Assembly: GCA_012514225.1 (NCBI GenBank)
Contig: JAAZAQ010000016.1
Coordinates: 1-14,495 of the forward strand
Source: Clostridiales bacterium
GTDB taxonomy: Bacteria > Bacillota > Clostridia > Christensenellales > Aristaeellaceae
Reading direction: 5' to 3'
DNA: 14,495 nucleotides
Positions 1-8,344 of the stretch are shown here, in pieces; the stretch's first letter is position 1; every line of letters begins with the position of its first letter. A program made the position numbers and the translations under genes. Under the pieces are notes generated by a model that was not told where the DNA came from, ran no database searches, and saw nothing but the letters and a program-made list of their open reading frames with translations.

Positions 1-1274
1 GCGCGCGCGCGGTGGCTGATCTTGTTTTTTTCTTCCTCCGGCATCTCGGCAAAGGTCCTGCCCCCGGCTGCCTCGAACAAGGGGTCGTAGCCGAACCCGC
101 CGCTCCCCCGGGGGGCCGTGGTCAGCGTGCCCTCGCAGACCCCGCTGAACACGCGCGTCTCCACGCCCGGCTCGGCCAGCGCGAGGCAGCTGACAAACCG
201 CGCCGCACGATCGTTTTTCGCCTCCATGTTTTTCAGCAGCAGGTCGTTGTTGGCGCGGTCGTCGCCGTGAGCGCCCGCGTAGCGCGCGCTTTTTACGCCC
301 GGCGCGCCGTGAAGCGCCGCCACTTCCAGGCCGGAATCATCCGCGAGGCTCATCAGCCCCGTCGCATCGCGGACCGCCTCCGCCTTTTTGACGGCGTTTT
401 CCGCGAAGGTCGCCCCGTCTTCCTCGACCTCCCCCGCAAACCCGGCTTCCCGCATGCCGATGACGCGGAAGCGCTCCCCGAGCAAATGGCGCAGTTCCTT
501 CAGCTTGTGCCCGTTGGCGGTGGCCGCCACCAGGGTCCGGGGCGGCGCGATATGGGCGGCCATCGCCCCCAGCGCTTCCCGCTGGCGCGCCATCAACCGA
601 TGGATTCCCCCGGCGGCCAGGTCCATCATCTCCTTGAGCGCCTCCGGAGAGAAGGAGCCGCCCTCGCCCGTGCCCTGCACTTCGATCAGGCCGCCCGCCC
701 CGTTCATCACGAAGTTCACGTCGGCGTCTGCCCGGCTGTCCTCCCCATAGCATAGGTCCAGCGCCGCCCGTCCGTCCACGATGCCGCAGCTGACCGCGGC
801 CACCTGCCCTGTAATCGGGGATTCCTTCAGGCGCCCGTCCTTCATCAGGGTGTCCACCGCCTGGCACAGCGCCACAAAGCCGCCGGTAATCGCGGCTGTT
901 CTCGTTCCGCCGTCCGCTTCCAGCACGTCGCAGTCGACGGTCAGGGTCAGGTCCCCCAGGCGGCGCAGGTCGACGGCCTGCCGCAGCGACCGGCCGATAA
1001 GCCGGCTGATTTCGACGCCGCGCCCGTCGCGCTTTACGCCGTCCCGGGCCTTTCGCCGCCCGGTGGAGGCGGGCAGCATCGCGTACTCCGCCGTCAGCCA
1101 GCCCTGCCCCCTGCCTTTCAGGAAGGCCGGGACGCCCGGCTCGACGGAGGCGGTCACGATGACGCGGGTGCCGCCGAAGGTGGCAAGGCAGCTGCCCGCC
1201 GCCGTGCGGACAAACCCCGGCTGAAGCTCAACGGGCCGCAGCTGGTCCAGGCTCCTCCCATCCGGTCGTTTCAT
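1..1274 (-). CDS. rph-rdgB: Ribonuclease PH fused to RdgB/HAM1 XTP/dITP pyrophosphatase (3' end beyond window)
   Basis: The reading frame is open from ATG at 1274 to the left edge (424 codons seen, no stop). Residues 1-244 are RNase PH, the phosphorolytic 3'-5' exonuclease that trims tRNA 3' ends: N-terminal MKRPDGRS, the FLKGRGQGWLTAEYAMLP block, R85 in DGRGVEISRLIGR, and GGTRT with R125 (R85 and R125 match the phosphate-site arginines of the family). From about residue 247 a complete-looking RdgB/HAM1 domain follows, which removes ITP, dITP and XTP from the nucleotide pool: ATANGHKLKEL, ADDSGL at 311-316, GGFGYDPLF at 392-400, SHRAR at 420-424. Only about 15-20 C-terminal residues should be missing. 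I followed the codons through the junction and found no frameshift or stop, so this is one polypeptide with almost no linker. The start has a good SD (GGAGG, about 5 nt upstream). Cytoplasmic. Confidence 0.93.
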   Translation of the reverse strand, partial: MKRPDGRSLDQLRPVELQPGFVRTAAGSCLATFGGTRVIVTASVEPGVPAFLKGRGQGWLTAEYAMLPASTGRRKARDGVKRDGRGVEISRLIGRSLRQAVDLRRLGDLTLTVDCDVLEADGGTRTAAITGGFVALCQAVDTLMKDGRLKESPITGQVAAVSCGIVDGRAALDLCYGEDSRADADVNFVMNGAGGLIEVQGTGEGGSFSPEALKEMMDLAAGGIHRLMARQREALGAMAAHIAPPRTLVAATANGHKLKELRHLLGERFRVIGMREAGFAGEVEEDGATFAENAVKKAEAVRDATGLMSLADDSGLEVAALHGAPGVKSARYAGAHGDDRANNDLLLKNMEAKNDRAARFVSCLALAEPGVETRVFSGVCEGTLTTAPRGSGGFGYDPLFEAAGGRTFAEMPEEEKNKISHRAR

Positions 1275-1284
1275 ATATCCCTCC

Positions 1285-1315
1285 AATAAAACAGCGCCCG
1301 AATACAGGGCGCTGT
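1285..1315 (-). terminator. Intrinsic terminator between yajC and rph-rdgB
   Basis: A perfect 9-bp inverted repeat (ACAGCGCCC at 1291-1299, GGGCGCTGT at 1307-1315, 7-nt loop) is followed on the minus strand by TTTTATT. It lies in the 58-bp gap after the yajC stop and just upstream of the SD of the rph fusion. It should end or attenuate yajC transcripts. No clear promoter fits between it and the next start, so partial readthrough is likely. Confidence 0.7.
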
Positions 1316-1332
1316 GTCGCTGCCGATGGACC

Positions 1333-1716
1333 TCAGGTCAGCAGCTCGCCCTCGTTCTCGACCGTCACTTCCTCGACGTTGCGGATGGCCCAGCGGGCGA
1401 ACACGATTTCGGTGTTCTCGCGGCCCACGTTCAGCGTCACGTCGTCGTCCCGCAGGCTCTTGATGGTGCCGTAGATACCCCCGATGGTGCAGATGCGGTC
1501 GCCGGGCTTCAGGTTGGCCAGCATGTCCTTGACCTTCTTGTCCTTCTTGCGCTGCGGCCTGATCATCAGGAAGTAGAACACGGCGACAATCAGAATCATC
1601 GGCAGGAACATGGACAAGAGGGACCCTGCGCTGTTGGGGTCGGCTCCGGTTGCCGCGGCGGCGGGCGCACCGGTTTCCGCAATCGCGGAGGGGAGCCTGA
1701 TCAGCCAGTCAAACAT
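1333..1716 (-). CDS. yajC: Sec translocase accessory subunit YajC
   Basis: 127 aa. YajC is a single-span inner-membrane protein that associates with SecDF and the SecYEG channel. The sequence shows the family plan: a short, Ala-rich N-terminal stretch, one hydrophobic segment at about residues 34-52, the signature MIRPQRKKDKK immediately after it, and a small cytoplasmic domain with the conserved LKPGD and GGIYGTI motifs. The acidic tail is common in the family. ATG at 1716 is preceded by AAAGGATGG. A promoter lies just upstream at 1761-1789 and a hairpin terminator follows, so it may be largely monocistronic. In many Clostridia yajC sits near tgt, queA and secDF; here the neighbours are the rph fusion and the divergent ATPase operon. 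Confidence 0.95.
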   Translation of the reverse strand: MFDWLIRLPSAIAETGAPAAAATGADPNSAGSLLSMFLPMILIVAVFYFLMIRPQRKKDKKVKDMLANLKPGDRICTIGGIYGTIKSLRDDDVTLNVGRENTEIVFARWAIRNVEEVTVENEGELLT

Positions 1717-1753
1717 TCAATTTCCATCCTTTCAGTCTGCCATAAACCATTTC

Positions 1754-1789
1754 CGGGGGGATTATATCAACTCCCCCCGTGACGCGCAA
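1754..1789 (-). promoter_or_regulatory. Promoter of yajC with extended -10 inside a GC palindrome
   Basis: On the minus strand there is TTGCGC (1789-1784), a 17-nt spacer, and TATAAT (1766-1761) preceded by TGA, which makes an extended -10. The -10 lies in the 12-nt loop of a perfect 7-bp inverted repeat (CGGGGGG 1754-1760, CCCCCCG 1773-1779). The -35 is weak. The palindrome could be an operator or simply a structure at the transcript start. Confidence 0.6.
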
Positions 1790-1829
1790 GGGCGGAAGCC
1801 ATGTATTCCGTATAACTGCGGGGAATCGC

Positions 1830-1857
1830 TTGTAAAATGACCATGCCGTGATATAAT
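1830..1857 (+). promoter_or_regulatory. Promoter of the V-type ATPase operon
   Basis: TTGTAA (1830-1835), 16-nt spacer, then perfect TATAAT (1852-1857). Predicted transcription start is near 1864, giving a leader of about 26 nt before the ATG at 1890. No other good vegetative promoter was seen ahead of or inside the nine-gene block. Confidence 0.75.
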
Positions 1858-1889
1858 ACTCCGGTAGTGGAATGAAGAGAGGTGCGCGC

Positions 1890-2210
1890 ATGGCTTTGGA
1901 AGTGATGCGGTTGATTTTGGCGGAGGAACAGGCGGCGGGCGTCGCCGTCCAGGAGGCGCAGCAGAGTGCGAACGAGGTCGTGAAAGCCGCGGAAGCCGCC
2001 GCTGCCGAGCAGGAGCGCGCCGCCGCGGTGGAAAACCGCGGCCTTTACCACCGCCTGCTGGAGGAGGCGCGCGCCGGCGTCCAGTCCGAGCTGGACGGCG
2101 GGCGGCAGGCGGCGCGGGAGGAGATCGAAAGCCTGGCGCAAGAGGCGCGGGCCCGGCTGCCCGAAGCCGCGGAGTGGATTGTGTCCGAGGTCATTCATGG
2201 CCGTCGCTGA
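1890..2210 (+). CDS. ntpF: V-type ATPase peripheral stalk subunit G/H (NtpF-like)
   Basis: 106 aa from ATG 1890. The protein is almost entirely charged, Ala/Glu/Arg-rich helix with no membrane segment, as expected for the coiled-coil partner of subunit E in the peripheral stalk (AhaH or NtpF in other systems). Such short stalk subunits are poorly conserved, so the call rests on composition, length and position as first gene before subunit I, matching Enterococcus ntpF. An in-frame ATG at 1872 was rejected: it would leave a leader of about 8 nt and has no SD, whereas 1890 has AGAGG 7 nt upstream. The 3' end overlaps the start of subunit I by 14 nt, suggesting translational coupling. Confidence 0.82.
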   Translation: MALEVMRLILAEEQAAGVAVQEAQQSANEVVKAAEAAAAEQERAAAVENRGLYHRLLEEARAGVQSELDGGRQAAREEIESLAQEARARLPEAAEWIVSEVIHGRR

Positions 2211-4098
2211 GATGAAACGCATCCAGATCCTGCTGATGCGGCGGGATCAGGAGAAACTGATTTCCATGCTGCAGCGCTTCGGCTGCGTGCACCTGACCCA
2301 GGTCGAGGCGCCCGATGGAGAGTTCCAGCCGGCCGCCGGGCTGACCGAAGCCCAGGTCGCGGAGGACCTCAATTCCCTGCGCTGGGCGATTACCCGCCTT
2401 TCCCGCTTCGACAAGGAAAAGCGTTCGATGTTCGCCCCCCTCCCGGAAGCGCGGGTTGCCCTCCTGGAGGAAAGGGAACAGCCTGACGCGATGGACGTCG
2501 TGCGCCGGGTCGAGCAGCTGGAGCGCCGCGCGGGTGACCTGCGCGGCCAGGAGACGCGGCTGCGCCTGCAGGCGGAGCAGATGCTGCCCTGGCTGTCCCT
2601 GGACGTACCCGCGCAGGAGCTGAGGGATACCGCCTCCACCCGTGTGCTGACGGGGCACGCGAACGCGCGGGGCCTGGCGCAGCTGGAAGAGGACTGGCGG
2701 GGTAGGAGCGCCATCGTCCGCACCCTGCATACCGAGCGGGACGAAGCCTATTTCCTGGCCTTTGTCCATCGTTCCGAGGCGGAGGATTTCCTGTCCGGCC
2801 TGCGGGCCGCCGGTTACCAGCACGCCGCGCCACCCCCGGGGCGGGGGACCGCGGCGCAGCAGCACGAAGCCGCCCTCGCCGAGCTGTCCGGCCTGGAAGC
2901 CGGCGCGCGGGAGGTGGACGCCGAGCTGACCGTCCTCGCGGAAAACCTCCCGAAGCTGAGGCTGGCCTATGAAGCCCTTGTCGCCCGACAGCAGCGGCTG
3001 GAAGCCCGCGCCAGGATGGCGCACACGGCTTCCGCGTCCCTGCTCTCCGGCTGGGTGCCCGCCCACGTTTCAAAGTCCCTCGCGCAGAAGGTCAGCGAGT
3101 CTTTTCCCGACGCCCAGGTGTCCCTGACGGATCCGGAGGAGGGGGAGGAGCCGCCGGTGCTGCTGCGCAACAACGCGCTGGTGCGCCCCTACGAGGCGGT
3201 GGTCACCGGGTTCTCGCTGCCCGCCCCGGACGCGGTGGACCCCACGGCCGTCATGATGCCGTTTTTCGCCTGTTTCTTCGGCATGATGGTGTCGGACGCC
3301 GGCTACGGCCTGGTCATGGCCATCCTCATCCCCATCCTCGTCAAAATCATGAAGCCCTCCGAGGGCGGCAGGAAGATTTTCTGGATTCTGGCCGGCGGCG
3401 GCCTGTCCACCATCCTTTGGGGCGCGCTGTACAACACATGGTTCGGCTTCGCCCCCTGGCCCACGGTCTTTGACCCGGTCAACAACTCCCTGCCCGTGAT
3501 GGCGGTGTGTGTAGGCATCGGCGCGCTGCACCTGTTCGCGGGCTTGGGGCTGGGCATCTATCAGAATATCCGCGCCGGCAACCCGCTGGACGCCTTGTAC
3601 GACCAGGTCAGCTGGATGATGGTCGTCGTCGGCCTCGGCCTGCTGGCGCTTCCGCAGACGGCAGCCGTCGGGAAGTGGCTGGCCCTGGCCGGCGCCCTGA
3701 TTGTGCTGCTGACGGCTGGCCGCAACAAGTCGAAAAACCCAGTCAAGCGCCTGCTGTCCGGACTGGGCGCGCTCTACGGCGTGACCAGCTGGATTTCAGA
3801 CCTGCTCAGTTATATGCGCCTCTTCGGCATGGGCCTGGCGACGGGCGTCATCGGCATGGTCATCAACCAGCTGGTCGGCATGATCATGGGCGGCGGCATC
3901 ATCGGCAAGGTCCTCGGCGCCGCCATCTTCGTGGGCGCCCACCTGTTCAACGCGGCCATCAACATCCTGGGCGCCTACGTGCACGCCTGCCGCCTCCAGT
4001 ACATCGAGTTTTTCGGAAAGTTCTACCAGGAAGGAGGCAAGCCCTTCAACCCCTTGCGGTTCTCGCCCCGCTACGTCCGCCTCGCGGAAAGGGACTGA
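2197..4098 (+). CDS. ntpI: V-type ATPase membrane stator subunit I (a subunit)
   Basis: 633 aa. Subunit I holds the stator half-channels through which the ion reaches the rotor ring. The first roughly 340 residues are soluble, charged and partly coiled coil, serving as the peripheral stalk docking arm. The rest is membrane-embedded, starting with DPTAVMMPFFACFFGMM and SDAGYG near 348-371 and continuing through several hydrophobic spans. The conserved motif SYMRLFGMGLA carries the candidate essential arginine R541, which faces the rotor glutamate. Start at ATG 2197 has GAGG 6 nt upstream and overlaps the previous gene by 14 nt; ATG 2212 is possible but lacks an SD. Length is normal for the family. 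Confidence 0.96.
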   Translation: MAVAEMKRIQILLMRRDQEKLISMLQRFGCVHLTQVEAPDGEFQPAAGLTEAQVAEDLNSLRWAITRLSRFDKEKRSMFAPLPEARVALLEEREQPDAMDVVRRVEQLERRAGDLRGQETRLRLQAEQMLPWLSLDVPAQELRDTASTRVLTGHANARGLAQLEEDWRGRSAIVRTLHTERDEAYFLAFVHRSEAEDFLSGLRAAGYQHAAPPPGRGTAAQQHEAALAELSGLEAGAREVDAELTVLAENLPKLRLAYEALVARQQRLEARARMAHTASASLLSGWVPAHVSKSLAQKVSESFPDAQVSLTDPEEGEEPPVLLRNNALVRPYEAVVTGFSLPAPDAVDPTAVMMPFFACFFGMMVSDAGYGLVMAILIPILVKIMKPSEGGRKIFWILAGGGLSTILWGALYNTWFGFAPWPTVFDPVNNSLPVMAVCVGIGALHLFAGLGLGIYQNIRAGNPLDALYDQVSWMMVVVGLGLLALPQTAAVGKWLALAGALIVLLTAGRNKSKNPVKRLLSGLGALYGVTSWISDLLSYMRLFGMGLATGVIGMVINQLVGMIMGGGIIGKVLGAAIFVGAHLFNAAINILGAYVHACRLQYIEFFGKFYQEGGKPFNPLRFSPRYVRLAERD

Positions 4099-4150
4099 CC
4101 GCCGGATTCGCCTGATACCGCTTTCAAATTATTGTTGGGAGGATACTCGT

Positions 4151-4630
4151 ATGGAACTCAGCATCGGCCAGGTTCTCACTCTCGTCGCCGCCGCCTTTTC
4201 CGTCACCCTGGCGGGCGTCGGCTCCGCAAAGGGCGTCGGCCTGGCGGGGCAGACTTCGGCCGGCGTCTCCTCGGAAAGCCCGGAACTCAACTCCAAGCTC
4301 ATGGTTCTTCAGATTTTGCCCGGCACCCAGGGCATCTACGGCTTCCTCATCGGGGTCATCATCCTGGTCAACACGGGCGTGCTGGGCGGGGCGATGAAAC
4401 CGGTCGAGCTGATGCAGGGCTTCGCGTTCATCGGCGCGGTGCTGCCGGTCGCCATCGTGGGCTACCTGTCGGCCATCCACCAGGCCAACGTCGCCTCCGC
4501 CGGCATGCTGATGGTCGGCCAGCACCCTGAGATGTCCGGCAAGGCCATCACCATGACGGTCATGGTGGAAACCTACGCCGTGCTGTCGCTGCTGGCCTCC
4601 TTCCTGATGGTCAACGCCATCAAGCTGTAA
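4151..4630 (+). CDS. ntpK: V-type ATPase rotor ring subunit K, Na+-type
   Basis: 159 aa proteolipid with four hydrophobic segments, i.e. a duplicated two-helix hairpin as in Enterococcus hirae NtpK. It forms the membrane rotor ring that carries the ion. The carboxylate is in the second hairpin only: E140 in MVETYAVL. The first hairpin has LPGTQG instead. Aligning by eye to E. hirae NtpK, all Na+ ligands are present: L56, T59, Q60, Q111, E140, plus Y63 (L61, T64, Q65, Q110, E139, Y68 in E. hirae). This predicts Na+ translocation. ATG 4151 has a strong GGGAGGA SD. It follows subunit I after 52 bp, the widest gap in the operon; no hairpin or promoter was seen there. Confidence 0.96.
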   Translation: MELSIGQVLTLVAAAFSVTLAGVGSAKGVGLAGQTSAGVSSESPELNSKLMVLQILPGTQGIYGFLIGVIILVNTGVLGGAMKPVELMQGFAFIGAVLPVAIVGYLSAIHQANVASAGMLMVGQHPEMSGKAITMTVMVETYAVLSLLASFLMVNAIKL

Positions 4631-4640
4631 GGTGAGCGGA

Positions 4641-5246
4641 ATGGATACGCAGCCCATCCTGGACCGGATCCGGGAGGACGCCCGCGAAGCGGCCCAAAAG
4701 CTGCTGCGGGAGGCGGAAGACCGCGTGATGACCATCCACGAGCAGGCGGACCTGCGCGTGGCCGGCATGCGGCGGGACACCGAGGACAAGGCGAGGGAGG
4801 AATCCGTCCAGCAGGCGGAGCGCATGCGGCGCCTGGCCCAGCTGGAGGACCGGAAGGACCGCCTGGCCGCGATGCGCGGCATGGTGAACGAGGCCTTTGC
4901 CGTGGCGCTCTCCCGGCTGCACGCGCTGGACGACGGCGAAGCCGCGGATTTCTTCATCGGGCTCATCGCGCAAAACGCGGCCGGGGACGAGACGGTCACC
5001 CCGGGCGGCATCGGCGCGGGTTTTTACGGGCAGGTCTTCCTGGAGAAGGCGAACGCCGCCCTCCAGGCAGCCGGAAAGCCGGCGGGGCTGAGGGACGCCG
5101 GCGGGCGGGTACCGGGCGTCAGGGGCGTCGTGCTCAAGAGCGCTTCGGGCGAGCTCCACTGCACCTTTGAGTCCGCGCTGGAAAGCCGGCGCGAGGCGAT
5201 GGAAGCGTCCGTGGCGGGCATCCTGTTTCCCGGCGCGGGCCATTGA
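4641..5246 (+). CDS. ntpE: V-type ATPase peripheral stalk subunit E
   Basis: 201 aa. Subunit E pairs with G/H to form the peripheral stalk that holds the A3B3 head still. The N-terminal ~95 residues are a long charged helix (DRIREDAREAAQKLLREAE onward) and the C-terminal half is a compact alpha/beta domain with GGIGAGF and GVVLKSASGELHCTFESAL, the usual head-binding region. Start ATG 4641 is favoured over GTG 4632 because AGGTGA (4630-4635) is then a properly placed SD. It begins 10 bp after subunit K and ends 10 bp before subunit C. Confidence 0.92.
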   Translation: MDTQPILDRIREDAREAAQKLLREAEDRVMTIHEQADLRVAGMRRDTEDKAREESVQQAERMRRLAQLEDRKDRLAAMRGMVNEAFAVALSRLHALDDGEAADFFIGLIAQNAAGDETVTPGGIGAGFYGQVFLEKANAALQAAGKPAGLRDAGGRVPGVRGVVLKSASGELHCTFESALESRREAMEASVAGILFPGAGH

Positions 5247-5256
5247 GGAGGCACCG

Positions 5257-6237
5257 ATGCCGCAACCAAGCGTCGCCTACGCGGTAGGCCGGGTCCGCGC
5301 CCAGACGCGCAAGCCCCTGGGCGAGGCCCAGCTGGAGCGCCTGCTGACGGCGCCGGACTATGCAGAGGCGCTGCGCCTGCTGGGCGAAATGGGCTGGCCG
5401 GAGCCGGAAGGCCGCGACGTCCAGGCCCTCAGCGTCGGCATGCTGGAAAAGGCCTGCGCGGAACTTCGCAGCATCACGCCGGAACCGGCGCTGACGGACC
5501 TTTTCCTGCTGCGGCATGACGCGCAGAACCTGAAATCGCTGCTCAAGGCGCGCGTGCTGGGCGTGGAGCCGGAGGCGCTGTCCCGCTGCGGCACGATTCC
5601 GGTGGATACGCTTCGCCACGCTGTGGCCGAGCACAGCTACAAGCAGTTGCCGGACGCTTTCCGGACCGCGATGGAGGCGCTGGAGAAGCGCGTCGCCATC
5701 GATCCGGACCCGATGGAAATCGACGTGAGGATGGACCAGGCGCTGTACCGGCTCATCGGGAACCGGCTTGAAAAGTCCGGCTCCGCAGCCGCGAGGAAGT
5801 ATTTCTCCGCGAAGGCCGACCTGCAAAACGCCGTGACCTACCTGCGCCTGCAGGCGGTCGGCCAGGAGGAGCTCAAGCTTTCAGATTTCCTGCTGCCGGG
5901 CGGCAGCGTGGGCGAAAAGGACTGGCTCAAGCTGGCTTCCCGCCCGGAAACCCTGCCGCGCCTGTTTGCCGCCTACGGGCGCCGGGTCGCGGGGGCGCTC
6001 GGCCGCGCGGCGGCGGACCCCAAGGCCATCCCCGCCCTGGAAAAGGCGGCGGACGACTACCTGCTGGATTTGTTCCGGCCGCTGCGCAACCAGCCCTACT
6101 CGGTGGACGTGCTCATCGGCTGGCTGCTCGCGCACGAGCGGGAGACCGCCGCGGTCCGCCTCATCCTGGCCGGGAAGCTCAACGGCTTCCCGCAGGAACT
6201 TATCCGGGAAAGGTTGCGTGAAGCGTATGGCAGGTAA
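5257..6237 (+). CDS. ntpC: V-type ATPase rotor cap subunit C
   Basis: 326 aa, a normal length for the bacterial/archaeal C subunit (equivalent to eukaryotic subunit d). It is a funnel-shaped, all-helical soluble protein that seats the central shaft (D and F) on the K ring. Recognisable parts are the N-terminal AYAVGRVRAQTRK, the repeated helical units with LLRHDAQNLKSLLKAR, and the C-terminal [16 protein letters not shown]. The frame is open further upstream, but ATG 5257 has GAGGAG 6 nt before it and begins with the family's N-terminus. The last 11 nt overlap the next gene. Confidence 0.93.
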   Translation: MPQPSVAYAVGRVRAQTRKPLGEAQLERLLTAPDYAEALRLLGEMGWPEPEGRDVQALSVGMLEKACAELRSITPEPALTDLFLLRHDAQNLKSLLKARVLGVEPEALSRCGTIPVDTLRHAVAEHSYKQLPDAFRTAMEALEKRVAIDPDPMEIDVRMDQALYRLIGNRLEKSGSAAARKYFSAKADLQNAVTYLRLQAVGQEELKLSDFLLPGGSVGEKDWLKLASRPETLPRLFAAYGRRVAGALGRAAADPKAIPALEKAADDYLLDLFRPLRNQPYSVDVLIGWLLAHERETAAVRLILAGKLNGFPQELIRERLREAYGR

Positions 6238-6571
6238 ACAGCTTCAAATGGGCGCGGTGGGGGAGGAGGACGTCATCCTGGCGTTCCGCGCCATCGGCGC
6301 CCTGACCCTTCCCGCCTCCACCGCCGACGAGGTCGCCGCCGCCCTGCACCGTTTCAGCCGGGAGGGGGTTCCCGTCATCTTCATCACCGAGGCCGCGGCG
6401 CGCCTGGCGCCCGAGGCCGTCTCCAGATATGAGCAGACGCCCGACACGGCCGTCATCCCCATCCCCGGCATCCGGGGCAGCGACGGGTACGGCGCGCAGC
6501 GCGTGCGCGACAACGTGATCAAGGCCATCGGGGCGGACATTCTGGTGCATCAAGACAGAAACGAGGGATAA
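6227..6571 (+). CDS. ntpG: V-type ATPase central shaft subunit F (NtpG-like)
   Basis: 114 aa, typical of subunit F, a small Rossmann-like protein bound to subunit D in the rotating shaft. Seen: an N-terminal strand [19 protein letters not shown], central [14 protein letters not shown], and the C-terminal [10 protein letters not shown] followed by a helix. The start is uncertain: ATG 6227 overlaps the C gene by 11 nt with only a distant AAAGG, while ATG 6248 is also possible and gives 107 aa. I chose 6227 because operon genes here overlap or abut. Named F in the archaeal scheme and NtpG in Enterococcus. Confidence 0.9.
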   Translation: MAGKQLQMGAVGEEDVILAFRAIGALTLPASTADEVAAALHRFSREGVPVIFITEAAARLAPEAVSRYEQTPDTAVIPIPGIRGSDGYGAQRVRDNVIKAIGADILVHQDRNEG

Positions 6572-6576
6572 TCAGC

Positions 6577-8343
6577 ATGGCCCAGGGCAAAATCATCAAG
6601 GTCGCCGGCTCCCTGATCGTGGCGGAGGGGATGGCGTCCGCGCGCATGTTCGACGTGGTGCGCGTGAGCGAACTCGGCCTCATCGGGGAAATCCTCGAAT
6701 TGCGCGGCGACCGCGCCTCCATACAGGTCTATGAGGAAACCAGCGGCCTGATGCCCGGGCAGCCGGTGGAGTCCAGCGGCGCCCCGCTCTCCCTGGAGTT
6801 GGGGCCCGGTCTTATCGAGGCGATTTTCGACGGCATCCAGCGCCCCCTGAACCTCATCCGCGAGCAGGCGGGCGACCGGATTACCCGCGGCATCCGCGTG
6901 CCTGCCCTGGACCGTGAAAAGGAATGGGATTTCGAGCCCCGCGTCGCCGCGGGCGACAAGGTGTCCCGCGGGGATATCCTGGGCGTGGTGCAGGAAAGCC
7001 CGGTGGTCGAGCACCGCGTGATGGCGCCGGAGGGCTGCGGGGGAACGGTGAAGTCCGTCAAGTCGGGCAAAGCCCGGGTGACCGACGTCGTCTGCGTTGT
7101 TACGGGGGAGGACGGGCAGGAGCGCGAGGTCACGCTGCTGCAGCGCTGGCCGGTCCGCCGCGGCCGCCCCTACGCGGAAAAGCTCTTTCCCCAGTCGCCC
7201 ATGGTCACCGGGCAGCGGGTCATCGATACCCTCTTCCCCATCGCCTCCGGCGGCGTCGCCGCCATCCCCGGCCCCTTCGGCTCGGGCAAGACGGTCGTCC
7301 AGCACCAGCTGGCCAAGTGGGCGGACGCGGACATCATCGTCTACGTCGGCTGCGGCGAGCGGGGCAACGAGATGACGGACGTGCTCAAGGAGTTCCCGGA
7401 GCTGCACGACCCGCGCACCGGGGAAACCCTGATGAAGCGGACCGTGCTCATCGCCAACACCTCGGACATGCCCGTCGCCGCGCGCGAGGCGTCCATCTAC
7501 ACCGGCATCACCATCGCGGAGTATTTCCGCGACATGGGCTACCGGGTCGCCATCATGGCGGACTCCACCAGCCGCTGGGCGGAAGCCCTGCGCGAGATGA
7601 GCGGCCGGCTGGAGGAGATGCCCGGCGAGGAAGGCTATCCCGCCTACCTGTCCAGCCGCATCGCCGAGTTCTACGAGCGCGCCGGCATGGTCAAGTGCCT
7701 GGGCGGGGACGGGCGCATCGGCGCGATTACCGCCATCGGCGCCGTGTCCCCTCCCGGTGGCGATATTTCCGAGCCCGTTTCCCAGGCGACGCTGCGCATT
7801 GTCAAGGTCTTCTGGGGCCTGAGCGCCCAGCTGGCGTACAAGCGGCATTTCCCGGCCATCGACTGGCTGCAGTCCTATTCCCTTTATATCGACAACCTCG
7901 GCGAGTGGTTCACCGACCACGTCTCTCCCGAATGGAACGAATTGAGGGGGAAGACGATGCGCGTGCTGCAGGAGGAAAGCGAGCTGGAGGAAATCGTCCG
8001 CCTGGTGGGCACCGACGCCCTGGGCTGGAAGGACCGGCTGACCATGGAGGTCGCCCGCTCCATCCGCGAGGACTACCTGCACCAGAACGCCTTCGACGAA
8101 ATCGACACGTACACCTCCCTGGAGAAGCAGTACCGCATGCTGCGGCTCATCCTGGACTACGGCGAGAAGGGGCAGATGGCGCTGGACGCCGGGGTCAACC
8201 TGTCCGACGTCATCGGCATGCCGGTGCGGGAGCGCATCGGCCGGGCGAAGTACACGCCGGAGGATTCCCTCGCCTACTTTGACCAAATCGAGGCGGAGCT
8301 GGCCGAGCAGGCCGGCGCGCTGATCAACCGGGGAGGGCTGTAA
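6577..8343 (+). CDS. ntpA: V-type ATPase catalytic subunit A
   Basis: 588 aa, the family's usual length. This is the nucleotide-hydrolysing subunit of the A3B3 head. The Walker A loop GPFGSGKT lies at 232-239 (K238, T239), and GCGERGNEM supplies the catalytic E261 and R262. These numbers coincide with those of Enterococcus hirae NtpA. The insert typical of A subunits ('non-homologous region', about residues 115-200) is present and distinguishes it from F-type beta. [19 protein letters not shown] is the usual conserved block. The start is 5 bp after F, and GAGGATAATC precedes the ATG. The stop is followed after one base by subunit B. Confidence 0.98.
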   Translation: MAQGKIIKVAGSLIVAEGMASARMFDVVRVSELGLIGEILELRGDRASIQVYEETSGLMPGQPVESSGAPLSLELGPGLIEAIFDGIQRPLNLIREQAGDRITRGIRVPALDREKEWDFEPRVAAGDKVSRGDILGVVQESPVVEHRVMAPEGCGGTVKSVKSGKARVTDVVCVVTGEDGQEREVTLLQRWPVRRGRPYAEKLFPQSPMVTGQRVIDTLFPIASGGVAAIPGPFGSGKTVVQHQLAKWADADIIVYVGCGERGNEMTDVLKEFPELHDPRTGETLMKRTVLIANTSDMPVAAREASIYTGITIAEYFRDMGYRVAIMADSTSRWAEALREMSGRLEEMPGEEGYPAYLSSRIAEFYERAGMVKCLGGDGRIGAITAIGAVSPPGGDISEPVSQATLRIVKVFWGLSAQLAYKRHFPAIDWLQSYSLYIDNLGEWFTDHVSPEWNELRGKTMRVLQEESELEEIVRLVGTDALGWKDRLTMEVARSIREDYLHQNAFDEIDTYTSLEKQYRMLRLILDYGEKGQMALDAGVNLSDVIGMPVRERIGRAKYTPEDSLAYFDQIEAELAEQAGALINRGGL

Positions 8344-8344
8344 G

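Noticed and set aside
12..755. 247-codon plus-strand frame at the left edge
   Set aside because: Antisense shadow of the Rph-RdgB fusion, whose motifs are continuous on the minus strand.
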